This document shows, one piece after another, positions 25,581-34,391 of a DNA stretch of 48,836 nt. The DNA is taken from contig NZ_VSSR01000005.1 in the NCBI RefSeq assembly GCF_008123515.1, positions 128,023-176,858 of the forward strand, given 5' to 3'. The DNA comes from Bradyrhizobium cytisi (GTDB taxonomy: Bacteria; Pseudomonadota; Alphaproteobacteria; Rhizobiales; Xanthobacteraceae). The notes under the pieces are model-generated. The model searched no databases and was not told the origin of the DNA. It was given only the letters and a program-made list of their open reading frames with translations. Every line of letters begins with the position of its first letter. Positions within the stretch are counted from its first letter, which is position 1. Made by a program: the position numbers and the translations under genes.

Positions 25581-27125
25581 ATGGCGAACGATCAAGCCCT
25601 TCGCGAAACCGCCGCGCCGCCTCGCCTTTCGGTGTACAACATCGAGAAGTCCTTTCCGGGTGTGAACGCGCTTACGGGCGTCTCGTTCAACGTCGCAAAG
25701 GGCGAGGTCCACGCCTTGCTTGGCGAGAACGGCGCCGGCAAATCGACCTTGATCAAGATTGTCTCCGGCGTGTTCCCGCCCGACCGCGGCGAGGTGATCG
25801 TCGATGGCAAGCCAGTCAATCTCGCGCGGCCGGACGACGCCAGGCGCGCTGGCATTGCGACGATCTATCAAGAGCTGCTGCTGTTTCCTGAGCTCACCGT
25901 CGCCGAAAACGTTTTCATGGGCCATGCGCCGCGTGCGGGGCTCGGCCGGCTCGACTGGCGCGCAATGCGCGAAAAGACGAGACATCTGCTCGCTGCACTG
26001 GAGATTCACGACCTGCACGCCGACCGCGTCGTCGGCTCGCTCAGCGTCGGCAATCGCCAGCGCGTCGAAATCCTGCGCGCTCTGTCGCAAGATGCCCGCA
26101 TCTTGATCATGGACGAGCCGACCGCGGCCCTGACCGAATACGACGTCACCCGGCTCTTCGATATTGTGCGCAAGCTGAAGGCGCGCGGCGTCGCAGTGAT
26201 CTATATCAGCCACCGGCTCGACGAGATTTTCGCGATCGCCGATCGTGTCACCGTGCTGCGTGACGGGGCGCATATCGCCACCAAGCGCGTCGCTGACACG
26301 GCGGCAGCCGAACTCGTGCAATTGATGGTCGGCCGCAAGATCGAAAGCCTGTTTCCGAAGATCACGCTTCCGATCGGCGGACCGGTGCTGGAGGTCAAAG
26401 ATCTCGAGCGGCGGCCGCTCACCAAAAGGATCAGCCTTACCGTGCGCGCCGGCGAAATCGTCGGCCTTGCCGGCCTTGTTGGCTCGGGCCGAAGCGAGCT
26501 GGCGCAGACGATCTTCGGTGTGACGCCTGCCGAAGGTGGCGAAATCAAAATCCGCGGCCAGGCAGTCTACATCCGTTCCCCCGCGCAGGCCCGCACGCTC
26601 GGCATCGCTTATGTGCCGGAAGACCGCGGCACGCAGGGGCTGGTGAGGCCGATGACGGTGCGCGAGAACTTCAGCCTCGCCGCGCTAGGCAAGGTCGCAT
26701 TCGGCGGCTTTATCGATCGCGCCGCTGAGCGCAAGCTGGCCAGCGACGGCGTCAAGTGCTTTGCGGTCAAGACGAGCTCGCTCGAGCAGATTGCGGGCAA
26801 GCTCTCTGGCGGTAATCAGCAGAAGATCGTGCTCGGCAAATGGCTCGCCAATAAGCCGAAGCTGCTAATTCTTGACGAGCCTACACGCGGCATCGATGTC
26901 GGGGCTAAGGCGGAGATCCATCGCCTGATGGGCGAGCTCGCGGCACAGGGGCTCGCGATCCTGATGATTTCGAGCGAGTTGCCCGAAGTGCTCGGGATGA
27001 GCGACCGCGTGCTCGTCATGCGTGAAGGTCGTATCGTCGCGGAGTTCTTGCGCGAAGACGCAACGCAGGAAACGGTCGGCGCGGCGATGATGGGCAGCCA
27101 CGAGAGCGCGGAGAAAGTGGCATGA
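25581..27125 (+). CDS. rhaT: Rhamnose ABC importer, ATP-binding protein
   Basis: The 514-residue protein has two ATPase domains, as in RbsA/AraG-type sugar importers. The first has Walker [10 protein letters not shown], a Q-loop in [13 protein letters not shown], the signature [11 protein letters not shown] and Walker [15 protein letters not shown]. The second has the usual degenerate P-loop [10 protein letters not shown] (Arg for Lys), [15 protein letters not shown] and [14 protein letters not shown]. It sits on the inner face of the membrane and drives RhaP and RhaQ. The start at 25581 is 4 bp after rhaR; no strong ribosome site is visible, so coupling is likely. The rhaP start overlaps its stop. 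Confidence 0.92.
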   Translation: MANDQALRETAAPPRLSVYNIEKSFPGVNALTGVSFNVAKGEVHALLGENGAGKSTLIKIVSGVFPPDRGEVIVDGKPVNLARPDDARRAGIATIYQELLLFPELTVAENVFMGHAPRAGLGRLDWRAMREKTRHLLAALEIHDLHADRVVGSLSVGNRQRVEILRALSQDARILIMDEPTAALTEYDVTRLFDIVRKLKARGVAVIYISHRLDEIFAIADRVTVLRDGAHIATKRVADTAAAELVQLMVGRKIESLFPKITLPIGGPVLEVKDLERRPLTKRISLTVRAGEIVGLAGLVGSGRSELAQTIFGVTPAEGGEIKIRGQAVYIRSPAQARTLGIAYVPEDRGTQGLVRPMTVRENFSLAALGKVAFGGFIDRAAERKLASDGVKCFAVKTSSLEQIAGKLSGGNQQKIVLGKWLANKPKLLILDEPTRGIDVGAKAEIHRLMGELAAQGLAILMISSELPEVLGMSDRVLVMREGRIVAEFLREDATQETVGAAMMGSHESAEKVA

Positions 27126-28108
27126 CCGCGACGACATTAATCCACGCCGAAGCCAGCCCACGGCGGCTACTCAAGGCGCTCGCCTCGCAGGAGGCCTTGC
27201 TGGCCATCGCAGTGATCGGCCTCGCGATCATCGTCGGCCTTTACAATCCGCGCTTTCTGGCGATGCGCAATCTTTCGGACGTTCTGCTCGGCAACGCCTA
27301 TATCGCCGTCGCCGCGGTCGGTATGTCGATGGTGATCATCTCCGGCAACATCGACATTTCCGTCGGCTCGCTGATCGGCGTCCTGGCGACCGTCAGCGGC
27401 ACTTTGGCGGTGGAAGGCGCGCCGATCATCGTCACCTGGCTGGCGCCGCTCGTCGTCGGTATCCTCGTGATGGCCTTTCAGGGCGCCATCATCGCGTATC
27501 TGCGCATTCCAGCCATCGTCGTGACGCTCGGCATGCTCTCCATCCTCAAAGGCGGGCTGATCGGCGTCACTGGCGGCAAGTGGATCACCGATCTGCCCGA
27601 CAGCTTCCATCTCGCCAACATCGAGCTTTTCGACGCCGTCCCGATGCCAGTCTTTCTCATGATCGTCGCGACGATCTTTGCCGCCTGGTGGATGCGCTAT
27701 TCGGCGCCGGGCCGTACGATCTACGCAGTAGGCGGCAACGCGGAGGCAGCGCGTCTCTGTGGCATCTCGCCGCCGCGCGCCACGGTGATGGTTTTCGCGC
27801 TGCACGGCTTCTTCGCCGGCGTCGCGGCCCTGCTCTATGCGACGCAACTCCGCGTCATACAATCGACCGTGCCGCCGAATCTCGAATTGACGATCATCAC
27901 TGCGTCGGTCGTCGGCGGCGTCAGCATTCTCGGCGGCGTCGGCACTGTGATCGGCTCTACTCTCGCCGCGATTCTGATCGCCGAGATCGCCAGCGCGCTG
28001 GTGTTCACCGACGTCTCGCCGTACTGGATCCGCGCAGTGCAGGGCGTGCTCATTCTTATAACCGTCATCGCCGATATCTTGCGGCGCCGGCGCATGGCCA
28101 GAGCATGA
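27122..28108 (+). CDS. rhaP: Rhamnose ABC importer, permease 1
   Basis: The 328-residue inner-membrane protein has about nine to ten helices and the sugar-permease pattern of the RbsC family: [13 protein letters not shown] is seen here as [15 protein letters not shown] near 78, [37 protein letters not shown] and [17 protein letters not shown], which forms the coupling part that meets the ATPase. Its start overlaps the rhaT stop and its end overlaps rhaQ, so all importer parts are translated in one run. RhaP and RhaQ are paralogues that form the heterodimeric channel. Confidence 0.92.
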   Translation: MTATTLIHAEASPRRLLKALASQEALLAIAVIGLAIIVGLYNPRFLAMRNLSDVLLGNAYIAVAAVGMSMVIISGNIDISVGSLIGVLATVSGTLAVEGAPIIVTWLAPLVVGILVMAFQGAIIAYLRIPAIVVTLGMLSILKGGLIGVTGGKWITDLPDSFHLANIELFDAVPMPVFLMIVATIFAAWWMRYSAPGRTIYAVGGNAEAARLCGISPPRATVMVFALHGFFAGVAALLYATQLRVIQSTVPPNLELTIITASVVGGVSILGGVGTVIGSTLAAILIAEIASALVFTDVSPYWIRAVQGVLILITVIADILRRRRMARA

Positions 28109-29094
28109 GCGCGATGAGCGAAATCCCCCTTCCCCAGATCGCGAAGCGCGTCGCCCCCTGGTGGCTCCTGCGACATGAGACCATGCTGGCGCTGATCCTC
28201 TTCGTCGCGCTGATCATTCTCGGCGCCCTGAACAATCGCTTTCTGACGCTCGACAATCTGCTCAATCAGGGCCGGCTGACGACCGAAGTCGGGCTCATCG
28301 CCCTGCCTATGACCTTCATCATCATCACCGGCGGCATCGATCTTTCGGTCGGCTCGATCGTCGGGCTCTGCGCTATCTTGCTTGGCTATTCATGGAAGAC
28401 CTTCGGTTTTCCATTGCCCCTGGCAATCGCCTTCACGCTCGTCGTCGGCGCTACCGCCGGCTTCTTCAACGGCGTTGGTATCACCAGGCTCAGAGTGCCG
28501 CCGTTGATCATGACAATCGCGACGCTCGCGCTCTATCGCGGCCTTGCCGAGGGCATAAGCCAGGCTCGCTCGGTGCGCGGGTATCCGGAATGGTTCTATT
28601 TCATCGGCCAGTCAGATCTCTTCGGCGTGCCGGCGCAGCTCTGGCTGCTGTTGATCGCGATCGTCGTCGCAGGGATTGCGCTCGACCGCACGACTTTCGG
28701 CCGCACACTCTATGCGATCGGCAACAATGAAACCGCCGCTCGCTTTTCCGGCTTGCCGGTCGATCGCGCCAAGCTAATCATCTACACTTTGTCCGGCTTG
28801 ATGGCGGGACTCTCAGCCGTCGTCCTCGTCTCGCGCGTGACGACGACGCGCTCCGACATGGGTATTGGCTATGAGCTCGACGTGATCGCGACGGTGGTGC
28901 TCGGAGGCACCAGCATATTCGGTGGCGTCGGCACGATCTGGGGCACCGTCGTCGGCCTCGCAATGATCCAGCTTCTGAAAAATGGGCTCGCGCTGACCGG
29001 CGTCAAGGGCGATGCTACGATTGTCGTGATCGGCACGGTGCTGATCCTGTCGACGCTTGTTGCGAGCTTGCTCCAGCGACGCCGCGGCGTCTGA
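28105..29094 (+). CDS. rhaQ: Rhamnose ABC importer, permease 2
   Basis: The 329-residue membrane protein is the partner of RhaP, with the same pattern: TGGIDLSVGSIVGLCA, LRVPPLIMTIATLALYRGLA, TTFGRTLYAIGNNETAARFS and VLGGTSIFGGVGTIWGTVVG. The ATG at 28105 overlaps the rhaP stop; the second in-frame ATG at 28114 is also possible. The first 20 residues are hydrophilic. In other rhizobia a small mutarotase gene, rhaU, comes soon after; here rhaS follows. Confidence 0.92.
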   Translation: MSAMSEIPLPQIAKRVAPWWLLRHETMLALILFVALIILGALNNRFLTLDNLLNQGRLTTEVGLIALPMTFIIITGGIDLSVGSIVGLCAILLGYSWKTFGFPLPLAIAFTLVVGATAGFFNGVGITRLRVPPLIMTIATLALYRGLAEGISQARSVRGYPEWFYFIGQSDLFGVPAQLWLLLIAIVVAGIALDRTTFGRTLYAIGNNETAARFSGLPVDRAKLIIYTLSGLMAGLSAVVLVSRVTTTRSDMGIGYELDVIATVVLGGTSIFGGVGTIWGTVVGLAMIQLLKNGLALTGVKGDATIVVIGTVLILSTLVASLLQRRRGV

Positions 29095-29110
29095 CGTTCT
29101 GTTTCTTAAG

Positions 29111-29125
29111 GCCGCACAAAGCGGC
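29111..29125 (+). promoter_or_regulatory. Small stem-loop between rhaQ and rhaS
   Basis: GCCGC, ACAAA, GCGGC forms a 5-bp stem 17 bp past the rhaQ stop, before the GGGAGGA ribosome site of rhaS. Such a hairpin can protect the 5' end of a processed rhaS mRNA, which fits the high need for binding protein. No T-run follows, so termination is not suggested. Confidence 0.35.
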
Positions 29126-29145
29126 TGCAACGTGGGAGGAAGAGC

Positions 29146-30261
29146 ATGAAACTCGGATTAGCCATAGCGCTGATGAGCGCGACGCTGCTGGCCGGGACGG
29201 CCTATGCGGCGGAGAAGAGATGGGACGGCGCGGACGATCTACCGGTCAATCCGCTTGCCTGTTCGGCTGGCGAGGCCAGCGCCGCGCCTGCGGCCAAACC
29301 TTACGATGGTGGCCAACCCACCAATGCGCCCGACAAGGCCGGCAAGCCGATCTCGCTGGTCGACGTGCCGAAGCTGATCGGCATCGGCTATTTCAATGCG
29401 ACCACGAAAGGCATGCAGGACGCCGCCAAGGCGCTCGGCAACGTCGCAGCGAAGACCGACGGCCCGACTGAAGCCAAGATCGACGAGCAGATCAAGTTCA
29501 TCGACAATTACATCACCAGCGGCGTCGACGGCATTCTCTTCGCAGCCAACGATCCGGTAGCGATCGCGCCGGTTCTGAAGAAAGCACTCTCGAAGGGTAT
29601 TCATGTCGTCGGCTATGACGCCAACTCGACACCGAATGCGCGCGAATGGTTCGTCAACCAGGCCGAGTTCAACGGCATCGCCAAGGCGATGATCGACTCG
29701 ATGGCCAACGAGGCCGGCGAGGACAAGAGCTTCGCGATCGTCACCTCGACCTTCACGACTCCAAATCAGGCGCGCTGGATCGCCGAAATGTGGGCCTACG
29801 CGCAGAAGTGCCATCCCAAGCTGAAATGGCTCGAGACGGTCGAAGCGCAGGAGGACAACAATCTCTCCTTCAACCAGGCGACGACACTGATCAACAAATA
29901 TGGCGACAAGCTCTCCGGTCTTTTCGGCATGACCTCGGTCGCGACGCCCGCTTCGGCGGAAGCCGTGACCAAAGCTAAGCTATGCGGCAAGGTCGCGGTG
30001 GTCGGCCTCGCCACGCCCAACGCGATGAAGCCCTATGTCAACGCCGACTGCGTCAAGTCCGTCGTGCTGTGGAACCCGGTCGATCTTGGCTATGCGGCAA
30101 CCTACGTGATGCGCGCTGTGGTCGACGGCAAGCTGAAACCCGGCGCGACCTCGGTCGAAGCCGGCAAGCTCGGCAAGCTGAACGTCGTCAACGGCAGCGA
30201 AATTCTGCTTGGGGCGCCCTTCATCTTCACGAAACAGAACATCAAGGATTTCGACTTCTGA
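29146..30261 (+). CDS. rhaS: Rhamnose ABC importer, periplasmic binding protein
   Basis: The 371-residue protein has a signal peptide (MKLGLAIALMSATLLAGTAYA, cut near residue 21). The mature protein is a type I periplasmic sugar-binding fold: IGIGYFNATTKGMQDAAKAL, IDNYITSGVDGILFAANDPV, HVVGYDANSTPNAREWFVNQ, FAIVTSTFTTPNQARWIAE and LFGMTSVATPASAEAV near the ligand cleft. It captures rhamnose in the periplasm for RhaPQT. GGGAGGA lies 5 nt before the ATG. In other rhizobia rhaS comes first in the transport operon; here it follows the permeases. A strong stem-loop follows the gene. Confidence 0.93.
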   Translation: MKLGLAIALMSATLLAGTAYAAEKRWDGADDLPVNPLACSAGEASAAPAAKPYDGGQPTNAPDKAGKPISLVDVPKLIGIGYFNATTKGMQDAAKALGNVAAKTDGPTEAKIDEQIKFIDNYITSGVDGILFAANDPVAIAPVLKKALSKGIHVVGYDANSTPNAREWFVNQAEFNGIAKAMIDSMANEAGEDKSFAIVTSTFTTPNQARWIAEMWAYAQKCHPKLKWLETVEAQEDNNLSFNQATTLINKYGDKLSGLFGMTSVATPASAEAVTKAKLCGKVAVVGLATPNAMKPYVNADCVKSVVLWNPVDLGYAATYVMRAVVDGKLKPGATSVEAGKLGKLNVVNGSEILLGAPFIFTKQNIKDFDF

Positions 30262-30270
30262 TTTGGGCTC

Positions 30271-30301
30271 GTCGCCCGGCCGTCGAACGCGGCCGGGCGA
30301 C
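30271..30301 (+). terminator. Strong stem-loop after rhaS
   Basis: GTCGCCCGGCCG and CGGCCGGGCGAC form a perfect 12-bp stem with a 7-nt loop, 9 bp after the rhaS stop. A T-run is absent. It may lower transcription into rhaK or stabilise rhaS mRNA. Confidence 0.6.
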
Positions 30302-30397
30302 ACACTCTTGGCCTTCGTTGTCATTGCCGCGACAAGCCGGCTATAACGCGATGGCGACGTTGCTTGCCGAGATGTTCCATGTGCCTTGAGCTTCACG

Positions 30398-31777
30398 ATG
30401 AGCCAGACGGTCGCAGTTTTTGACGTCGGCAAGACCAACGTAAAGCTTGCGTTGTTCGACGAGGGCCGGCTTCTCTGGGAAAAGTCGGCGCCCAACCGCG
30501 TCCTGCCGGGCCCGCCCTATCCGAATGAAGATGTTGAGAGCGCTTGGAACTTCTTCCTCGACGCGCTTCGTGAGGTCGCACTCACGCATCAGATCAGCGC
30601 GATCGTTCCGACCGCGCATGGCGCAGCCGGCGCTTTGATCGGCGAGAGCAAGCTCGCCGCTCCCGTCATGGACTACGAATTCGCGGGCGTAGAAGTGATC
30701 GAATCCGATTATGCTAGGCTGCGGCCGCCCTTTTCGGAGAGCCTGTCGCCGAAAGTACCGGCCGGCCTCAATCTCGGCCGGCAGCTCGCCTATCAGAAGT
30801 GGCGCCGTCCGGATCTTTTCGCCAAAGCAAGGTATTTCGTTGGCTATCCGCAATATTGGGCTTGGCGCCTGACCGGCGTCGCGGCCTCGGAAGTCACCTC
30901 GCTCGGCGCCCATACGGATCTCTGGGCGCCGCTGCAGGGACAGGTCTCGAGCCTCGTCAAAGCTCTTGGCGTCCACCACTTGCTGCCGCCGCTGCGCCGC
31001 GCCTTCGACCCGCTCGGTCCGATTCAGCCGGACATCGCTGCCCTAACCGGGCTCGCGCCTGAAACGCAAGTCTTTTGCGGTATCCACGATTCCAACGCTT
31101 CACTTCTGCCCTACCTCATCTCGCGCCAGGCACCGTTCACCGTGTTGTCGACCGGCACCTGGGTGATCCTGATGTGTGTGGGCCTTTCGCTCGATCAGCT
31201 CGATCCTCGCGACGACACGCTCGCCAACGTCGACGCGCTCGGCCGTCCCATCGCCTGCGGGCGTTTCATGGGAGGACGCGAATTCGCCGTCATCGCGGGC
31301 GGCGGCGGCAATCCGGATCTCGACGCGGTTGAGCGCGTCATTGGCTCCGGCGCGATGGCACTGCCCTGCTTCTCCGACCAGGGCGGACCTTATGCGGCGA
31401 CCAAGGGCATAATTCGCGGCGAGGTTGCGGCGCACGATCAGACCGCACTGGCGACGCTGTATTGCGCCCTGGTTGGCGATCTCATGCTGACGCGCATGGG
31501 AGCGACCAGCGGCGATCTGATCATCGAAGGGACCTTCGCCGGCAATCTCGCCTTCTGTCAGACGCTCGGGGCATTGCGGCCGAAGCAGCGCGTCTTTGCG
31601 GCGGAGGACGTGGTGGGCACGGCGCGCGGCGCCGCAATGCTGGCGCACTGGCCGCCAAGCTATCCCATTACGGCGCCGGCGCCCGTCCCTGCAGCTTCGA
31701 TCTCGGGCCTCGATGCGTATCGCGATGCCTGGACCGCGGCCATCAACTCGATCGCTCGCCGAGCTACGAATGCTTGA
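30398..31777 (+). CDS. rhaK: Rhamnulokinase, FGGY family
   Basis: The 459-residue cytoplasmic enzyme phosphorylates L-rhamnulose with ATP. It has the FGGY-kinase N-terminal phosphate-binding strand AVFDVGKTNVKLALFD, a sugar-binding part GLNLGRQLAYQKWRRPDLFA, GAHTDLWAP and GIHDSNASLLPYL (with the probable catalytic Asp in GIHDSN), and the C-terminal ATP-binding TFAGNLAFCQTLGAL and GTARGAAML. This is the rhizobial RhaK type, not the Escherichia coli RhaB type. The ATG at 30398 is chosen; an in-frame TTG at 30386 is earlier. The 136-bp gap from rhaS contains the stem-loop, but no other gene. Confidence 0.9.
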   Translation: MSQTVAVFDVGKTNVKLALFDEGRLLWEKSAPNRVLPGPPYPNEDVESAWNFFLDALREVALTHQISAIVPTAHGAAGALIGESKLAAPVMDYEFAGVEVIESDYARLRPPFSESLSPKVPAGLNLGRQLAYQKWRRPDLFAKARYFVGYPQYWAWRLTGVAASEVTSLGAHTDLWAPLQGQVSSLVKALGVHHLLPPLRRAFDPLGPIQPDIAALTGLAPETQVFCGIHDSNASLLPYLISRQAPFTVLSTGTWVILMCVGLSLDQLDPRDDTLANVDALGRPIACGRFMGGREFAVIAGGGGNPDLDAVERVIGSGAMALPCFSDQGGPYAATKGIIRGEVAAHDQTALATLYCALVGDLMLTRMGATSGDLIIEGTFAGNLAFCQTLGALRPKQRVFAAEDVVGTARGAAMLAHWPPSYPITAPAPVPAASISGLDAYRDAWTAAINSIARRATNA

Positions 31778-31885
31778 TTTCGCGAACCGTCGCCTTCCGG
31801 CGGGAGCTGAGACGGGCAATAATTCTCACGGAAGCCGTAAGCCAATCCAGATCGCGAATTCGCGCGCACCGAGGAGGCGCGCCCT

Positions 31886-32317
31886 TCAGCGCGGCACGAC
31901 GGCCGTCGCTTCGATCTCGAGGCGCGCGGAGGGCTCGACAAGGCGCACGACCTGCACGAGCGCCATGCTTGGGTAGTGGGTGCCGATGACCTCGCGATAG
32001 ACTTTGCCGAGCGCCTTGAGATTGGACACGTATTCGTCCATGTCCACGACATACCAGGTCAGGCGCACGAGATGTTGGGGCTCTGCGCCGCCCTCGGCCA
32101 GGATCGCGACAATGTTTTCGAGTGCCAGCCGGACCTGCGCGACAAACCCGTCGGCAAATCGGCACGCAACGTCCCAACCGACGACACCACCCGTCACGAC
32201 AAGGCGTCCCTCGGCCATCATACCGTTAGAATAGCCTTTCGGCTGCGGCCAGCCGCCGGGCTGAAGCACCTGCAAACCGCTGGTCGCGCCGGCTTCCGGC
32301 TTTCTCATCGTGCTCAT
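31886..32317 (-). CDS. RidA/YjgF-family protein
   Basis: The 143-residue protein has the chorismate-mutase-like fold of the Rid family: GRLVVTGGVVGWDVACRFAD, QVRLALENIVAILAEGGAEP, LVRLTWYVVDMDEYVSNLKA and SARLEIEATAVV. Arg132 is in the place of the Arg that RidA enamine/imine deaminases need. Such enzymes hydrolyse reactive 2-aminoacrylate-type imines; others in catabolic clusters have separate roles. It lies 18 bp after the acyl-CoA dehydrogenase and is probably cotranscribed. It runs convergent to rhaK, with no visible strong terminator in the 108-bp gap. Confidence 0.85.
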   Translation of the reverse strand: MSTMRKPEAGATSGLQVLQPGGWPQPKGYSNGMMAEGRLVVTGGVVGWDVACRFADGFVAQVRLALENIVAILAEGGAEPQHLVRLTWYVVDMDEYVSNLKALGKVYREVIGTHYPSMALVQVVRLVEPSARLEIEATAVVPR

Positions 32318-32335
32318 GCGGAATTCTCAATTCTC

Positions 32336-33514
32336 TCAGCGCGGCTTCAAGAGGTCGCGCGCGACAATCAGCTTCTGGACCTCGGTCGCGCCCTCGTAGA
32401 TGCGTAGCGCGCGGATTTCGCGATAGAGGCTTTCGACGATCTCGCCCTTGCGCACACCGCGACCGCCGAACATCTGGACGGCGCGGTCGATGACGCGCTG
32501 CGCGGTCTCGGTTGCGGTCAGCTTTGCCATTGCAGCTTCGCGCGTCGTCGGAAGCTTCCGGACATCGCGGCGCCAGGCCGCGCGGTAGGTCAGGAGCGCG
32601 GCAGCGTCAGTGTCGGTCGCCATGTCGCCGAGCGCGGCCTGGGTCAGTTGCAGATCTCCCAGGGTCGCGCCGAACATGTGCCGGCTGCGCGCGTGCGATA
32701 GCGCCTCCTCGAGTGCCCGCCGGGCGAAGCCCAGGGCAGCGGCCGCGACCGATGCGCGGAAAATATCCAGCGTCTGCATCGCGAGCTTGAACCCGCTGCC
32801 CGGCGTGCCAAGGCGGCGGCTCGCCGGGATCCGGCAATTGGTAAAGCGCAACGTGGCCAACGGATGCGGCGCGATGACGTCGATGCGCTCGGCGATGCCG
32901 AAGCCAGGATCATCGGGAAAGACGACAAAGGCCGAGATGCCGCGGGCACCCGGCGCCTCGCCGGTTCGCGCAAACAGCGTGTAGACGTCGGCAATGCCGC
33001 CGTTGGAGATCCAGGTCTTCTCGCCGTCGATGACATAGTCGTTGCCGTCGGCGCGCGCGGTGCAGGACATCGCCGCGACGTCCGACCCCGCCTCCTTCTC
33101 GGACAGCGCGAAGGCCGCAAGCCATTCGCCGGAGCGGACCTTTGGCAGTACGGCCTTGCGCAGCTCCGCAGCACCACCGAGCGCAATCGCGCCTGAACCG
33201 AGCCCCTGCATGGCGAAGGCGAAATCGGCGAGGCCATCGGCATAGGCAAGCGACTCGCGCGACAGGCAGATCGAGCGAGAATCGATTGTCGTTGCATCGC
33301 CATCGGGAGCCGCGACCGCGCAATCGAGCAGCCCCGCCTCACCCATCGCGCGCACGAGCCTGCGGCAGGCGCCATCGATGTCGCTGTGATCGATCTTGTC
33401 GAGGGCCCCCGACTGCACGAAGCGGTCGAGTGCATCGCCAATCGCATGATGACGCGGCTCGAAAAACGGCCAGTCAAGCCATTCGCGCCGGATCACCTTT
33501 GCCACGGAGCTCAT
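32336..33514 (-). CDS. Acyl-CoA dehydrogenase
   Basis: The 392-residue flavoprotein oxidises an acyl-CoA at the alpha-beta bond and passes electrons to electron-transfer flavoprotein. Family marks are [20 protein letters not shown] (flavin and substrate binding), [58 protein letters not shown] and [17 protein letters not shown]; the Glu in YEGATE region is the likely base. Length is normal. The ATG at 33514 has GGAGGAGGGATCAG before it; the frame is open to 33601, with no such site. A promoter with a perfect TTGACA lies 150 bp upstream, overlapped by the AATTA box. The RidA gene follows. Substrate chain is unknown. Confidence 0.9.
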   Translation of the reverse strand: MSSVAKVIRREWLDWPFFEPRHHAIGDALDRFVQSGALDKIDHSDIDGACRRLVRAMGEAGLLDCAVAAPDGDATTIDSRSICLSRESLAYADGLADFAFAMQGLGSGAIALGGAAELRKAVLPKVRSGEWLAAFALSEKEAGSDVAAMSCTARADGNDYVIDGEKTWISNGGIADVYTLFARTGEAPGARGISAFVVFPDDPGFGIAERIDVIAPHPLATLRFTNCRIPASRRLGTPGSGFKLAMQTLDIFRASVAAAALGFARRALEEALSHARSRHMFGATLGDLQLTQAALGDMATDTDAAALLTYRAAWRRDVRKLPTTREAAMAKLTATETAQRVIDRAVQMFGGRGVRKGEIVESLYREIRALRIYEGATEVQKLIVARDLLKPR

Positions 33515-33624
33515 CTGATCCCTCCTCCGCTCACTGAGCAGCCGGCCGGGCCGCCGCCGATACAGACTATGCGCGTGATCCCCTAGCTTTCGCGGGGTCA
33601 CGCCATGTGGTGAACCTTCACCTC

Positions 33625-33647
33625 AATTAGTTTAAGCCTAAAATATT
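33625..33647. promoter_or_regulatory. Box A, likely MarR operator
   Basis: This AT-rich 23-mer (AATTAGTTTA followed by AGCCTAAAATATT) matches the box at 42023-42045 (read on minus) at 20 of 23 bases and that at 41831-41853 (minus) at 18 of 23. It has an inner inverted repeat TTTA-AGCC-TAAA. It lies between the acyl-CoA dehydrogenase gene and marR. Confidence 0.7.
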
Positions 33648-33669
33648 TTGTCGGTGCATGCCTTGTCAA
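33640..33669 (-). promoter_or_regulatory. Sigma-70-type promoter for the acyl-CoA dehydrogenase gene
   Basis: On the minus strand TTGACA (33669-33664) matches the -35 consensus exactly and TATTTT (33645-33640) is an 18-nt-spaced -10. The -10 lies inside the 23-bp box at 33625-33647, so a bound regulator would block polymerase. Confidence 0.55.
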
Positions 33670-33871
33670 GGTGGGTTCTGCAAAGAGCTTGGGCGACGGG
33701 TTCGGCTCCGCAGTGTCGACCTTGAGATACAGTGCCAATTGGATACAGAGCAGCGCCGGTTCCGAGACGCCCGGGCTAAGCCTTGAATTTACTTTTGGCA
33801 CGAACTATCTTGCTAGCGACCCATGAGAGCTGCGCCAGCTTTCAACAAGCCACGAAGCCCGGGAGATTCGA

Positions 33872-34378
33872 TTGGCATTCGCGAAAGAGCCGACGCCTGT
33901 TTCAGCCAGGAATGGGGTGGATCAGGAGGCCGAGCACAGGGCTCAAACGCGAGTTTGGCTCCGGCTGCTCGCCTGCACGACCCTGATCGAAGGCGAGCTG
34001 CGGCGCCGGTTTCGCGATGAGTTCGATTTCACGATGCCCCGCTTCGATGTTCTGGCTCAGCTCGACCGCGAGCCGAGCGGGCTTGTGCTGGGAGAGCTGC
34101 CCAAGCGTCTGATGGTCTCGGCCGGGAACCTCACGCCGATCGTGGACCGCCTGGTCGCGGATGGATACATCACCCGCACGCCGTCGAACCTCGACCGCCG
34201 CGTGCAGATTGTCTGCATGGCGATCGAAGGCCGCAAGGCCTTCAGGCGAATGGCCAAGAGCCACGGCGCGTGGCTCGCCGAGCTGCTGGCGGATTTCCCC
34301 GCGGACCGGTTCGACGGCTTGATCGGCGAGCTCGACGAGCTCAAGGGCGCTGTCAGGGAGGCTTTGCAAAAGCCTTGA
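33872..34378 (+). CDS. MarR-family transcriptional regulator
   Basis: The 168-residue protein has the MarR winged-helix layout: LRLLACTTLIEGELRRRFRD, FDFTMPRFDVLAQLDREPSG, LVLGELPKRLMVSAGNLTPI as the recognition helix part, and VDRLVADGYITRTPSNLDRR with the wing DRRVQIVCM. Long helices on both ends form the dimer. MarR proteins near acyl-CoA genes usually sense the acyl-CoA or acid and act as repressors. The TTG at 33872 has GGGAG at 5-6 nt; a GTG at 33917 is an alternative. It is divergent from the acyl-CoA dehydrogenase gene across box A and convergent with the ligase gene. Boxes A, B and C are its probable targets. Confidence 0.88.
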   Translation: MAFAKEPTPVSARNGVDQEAEHRAQTRVWLRLLACTTLIEGELRRRFRDEFDFTMPRFDVLAQLDREPSGLVLGELPKRLMVSAGNLTPIVDRLVADGYITRTPSNLDRRVQIVCMAIEGRKAFRRMAKSHGAWLAELLADFPADRFDGLIGELDELKGAVREALQKP

Positions 34379-34391
34379 GCGGGCGCAACTG

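Larger units (their letters stand above)
33515..33871. other. Divergent promoter region of the acyl-CoA dehydrogenase and marR genes
   Basis: These 357 bp contain no gene. Minus-strand promoter elements and a 23-bp box are listed separately. The marR side (33780-33871) has no obvious promoter, and TTGGCA at 33795 is spaced wrongly for sigma-54. Confidence 0.6.

Noticed and set aside
33795..33814. Possible sigma-54 promoter (TGGCAC then TTGCT) before marR
   Set aside because: The GG and GC elements are 13 bp apart instead of the required 10.
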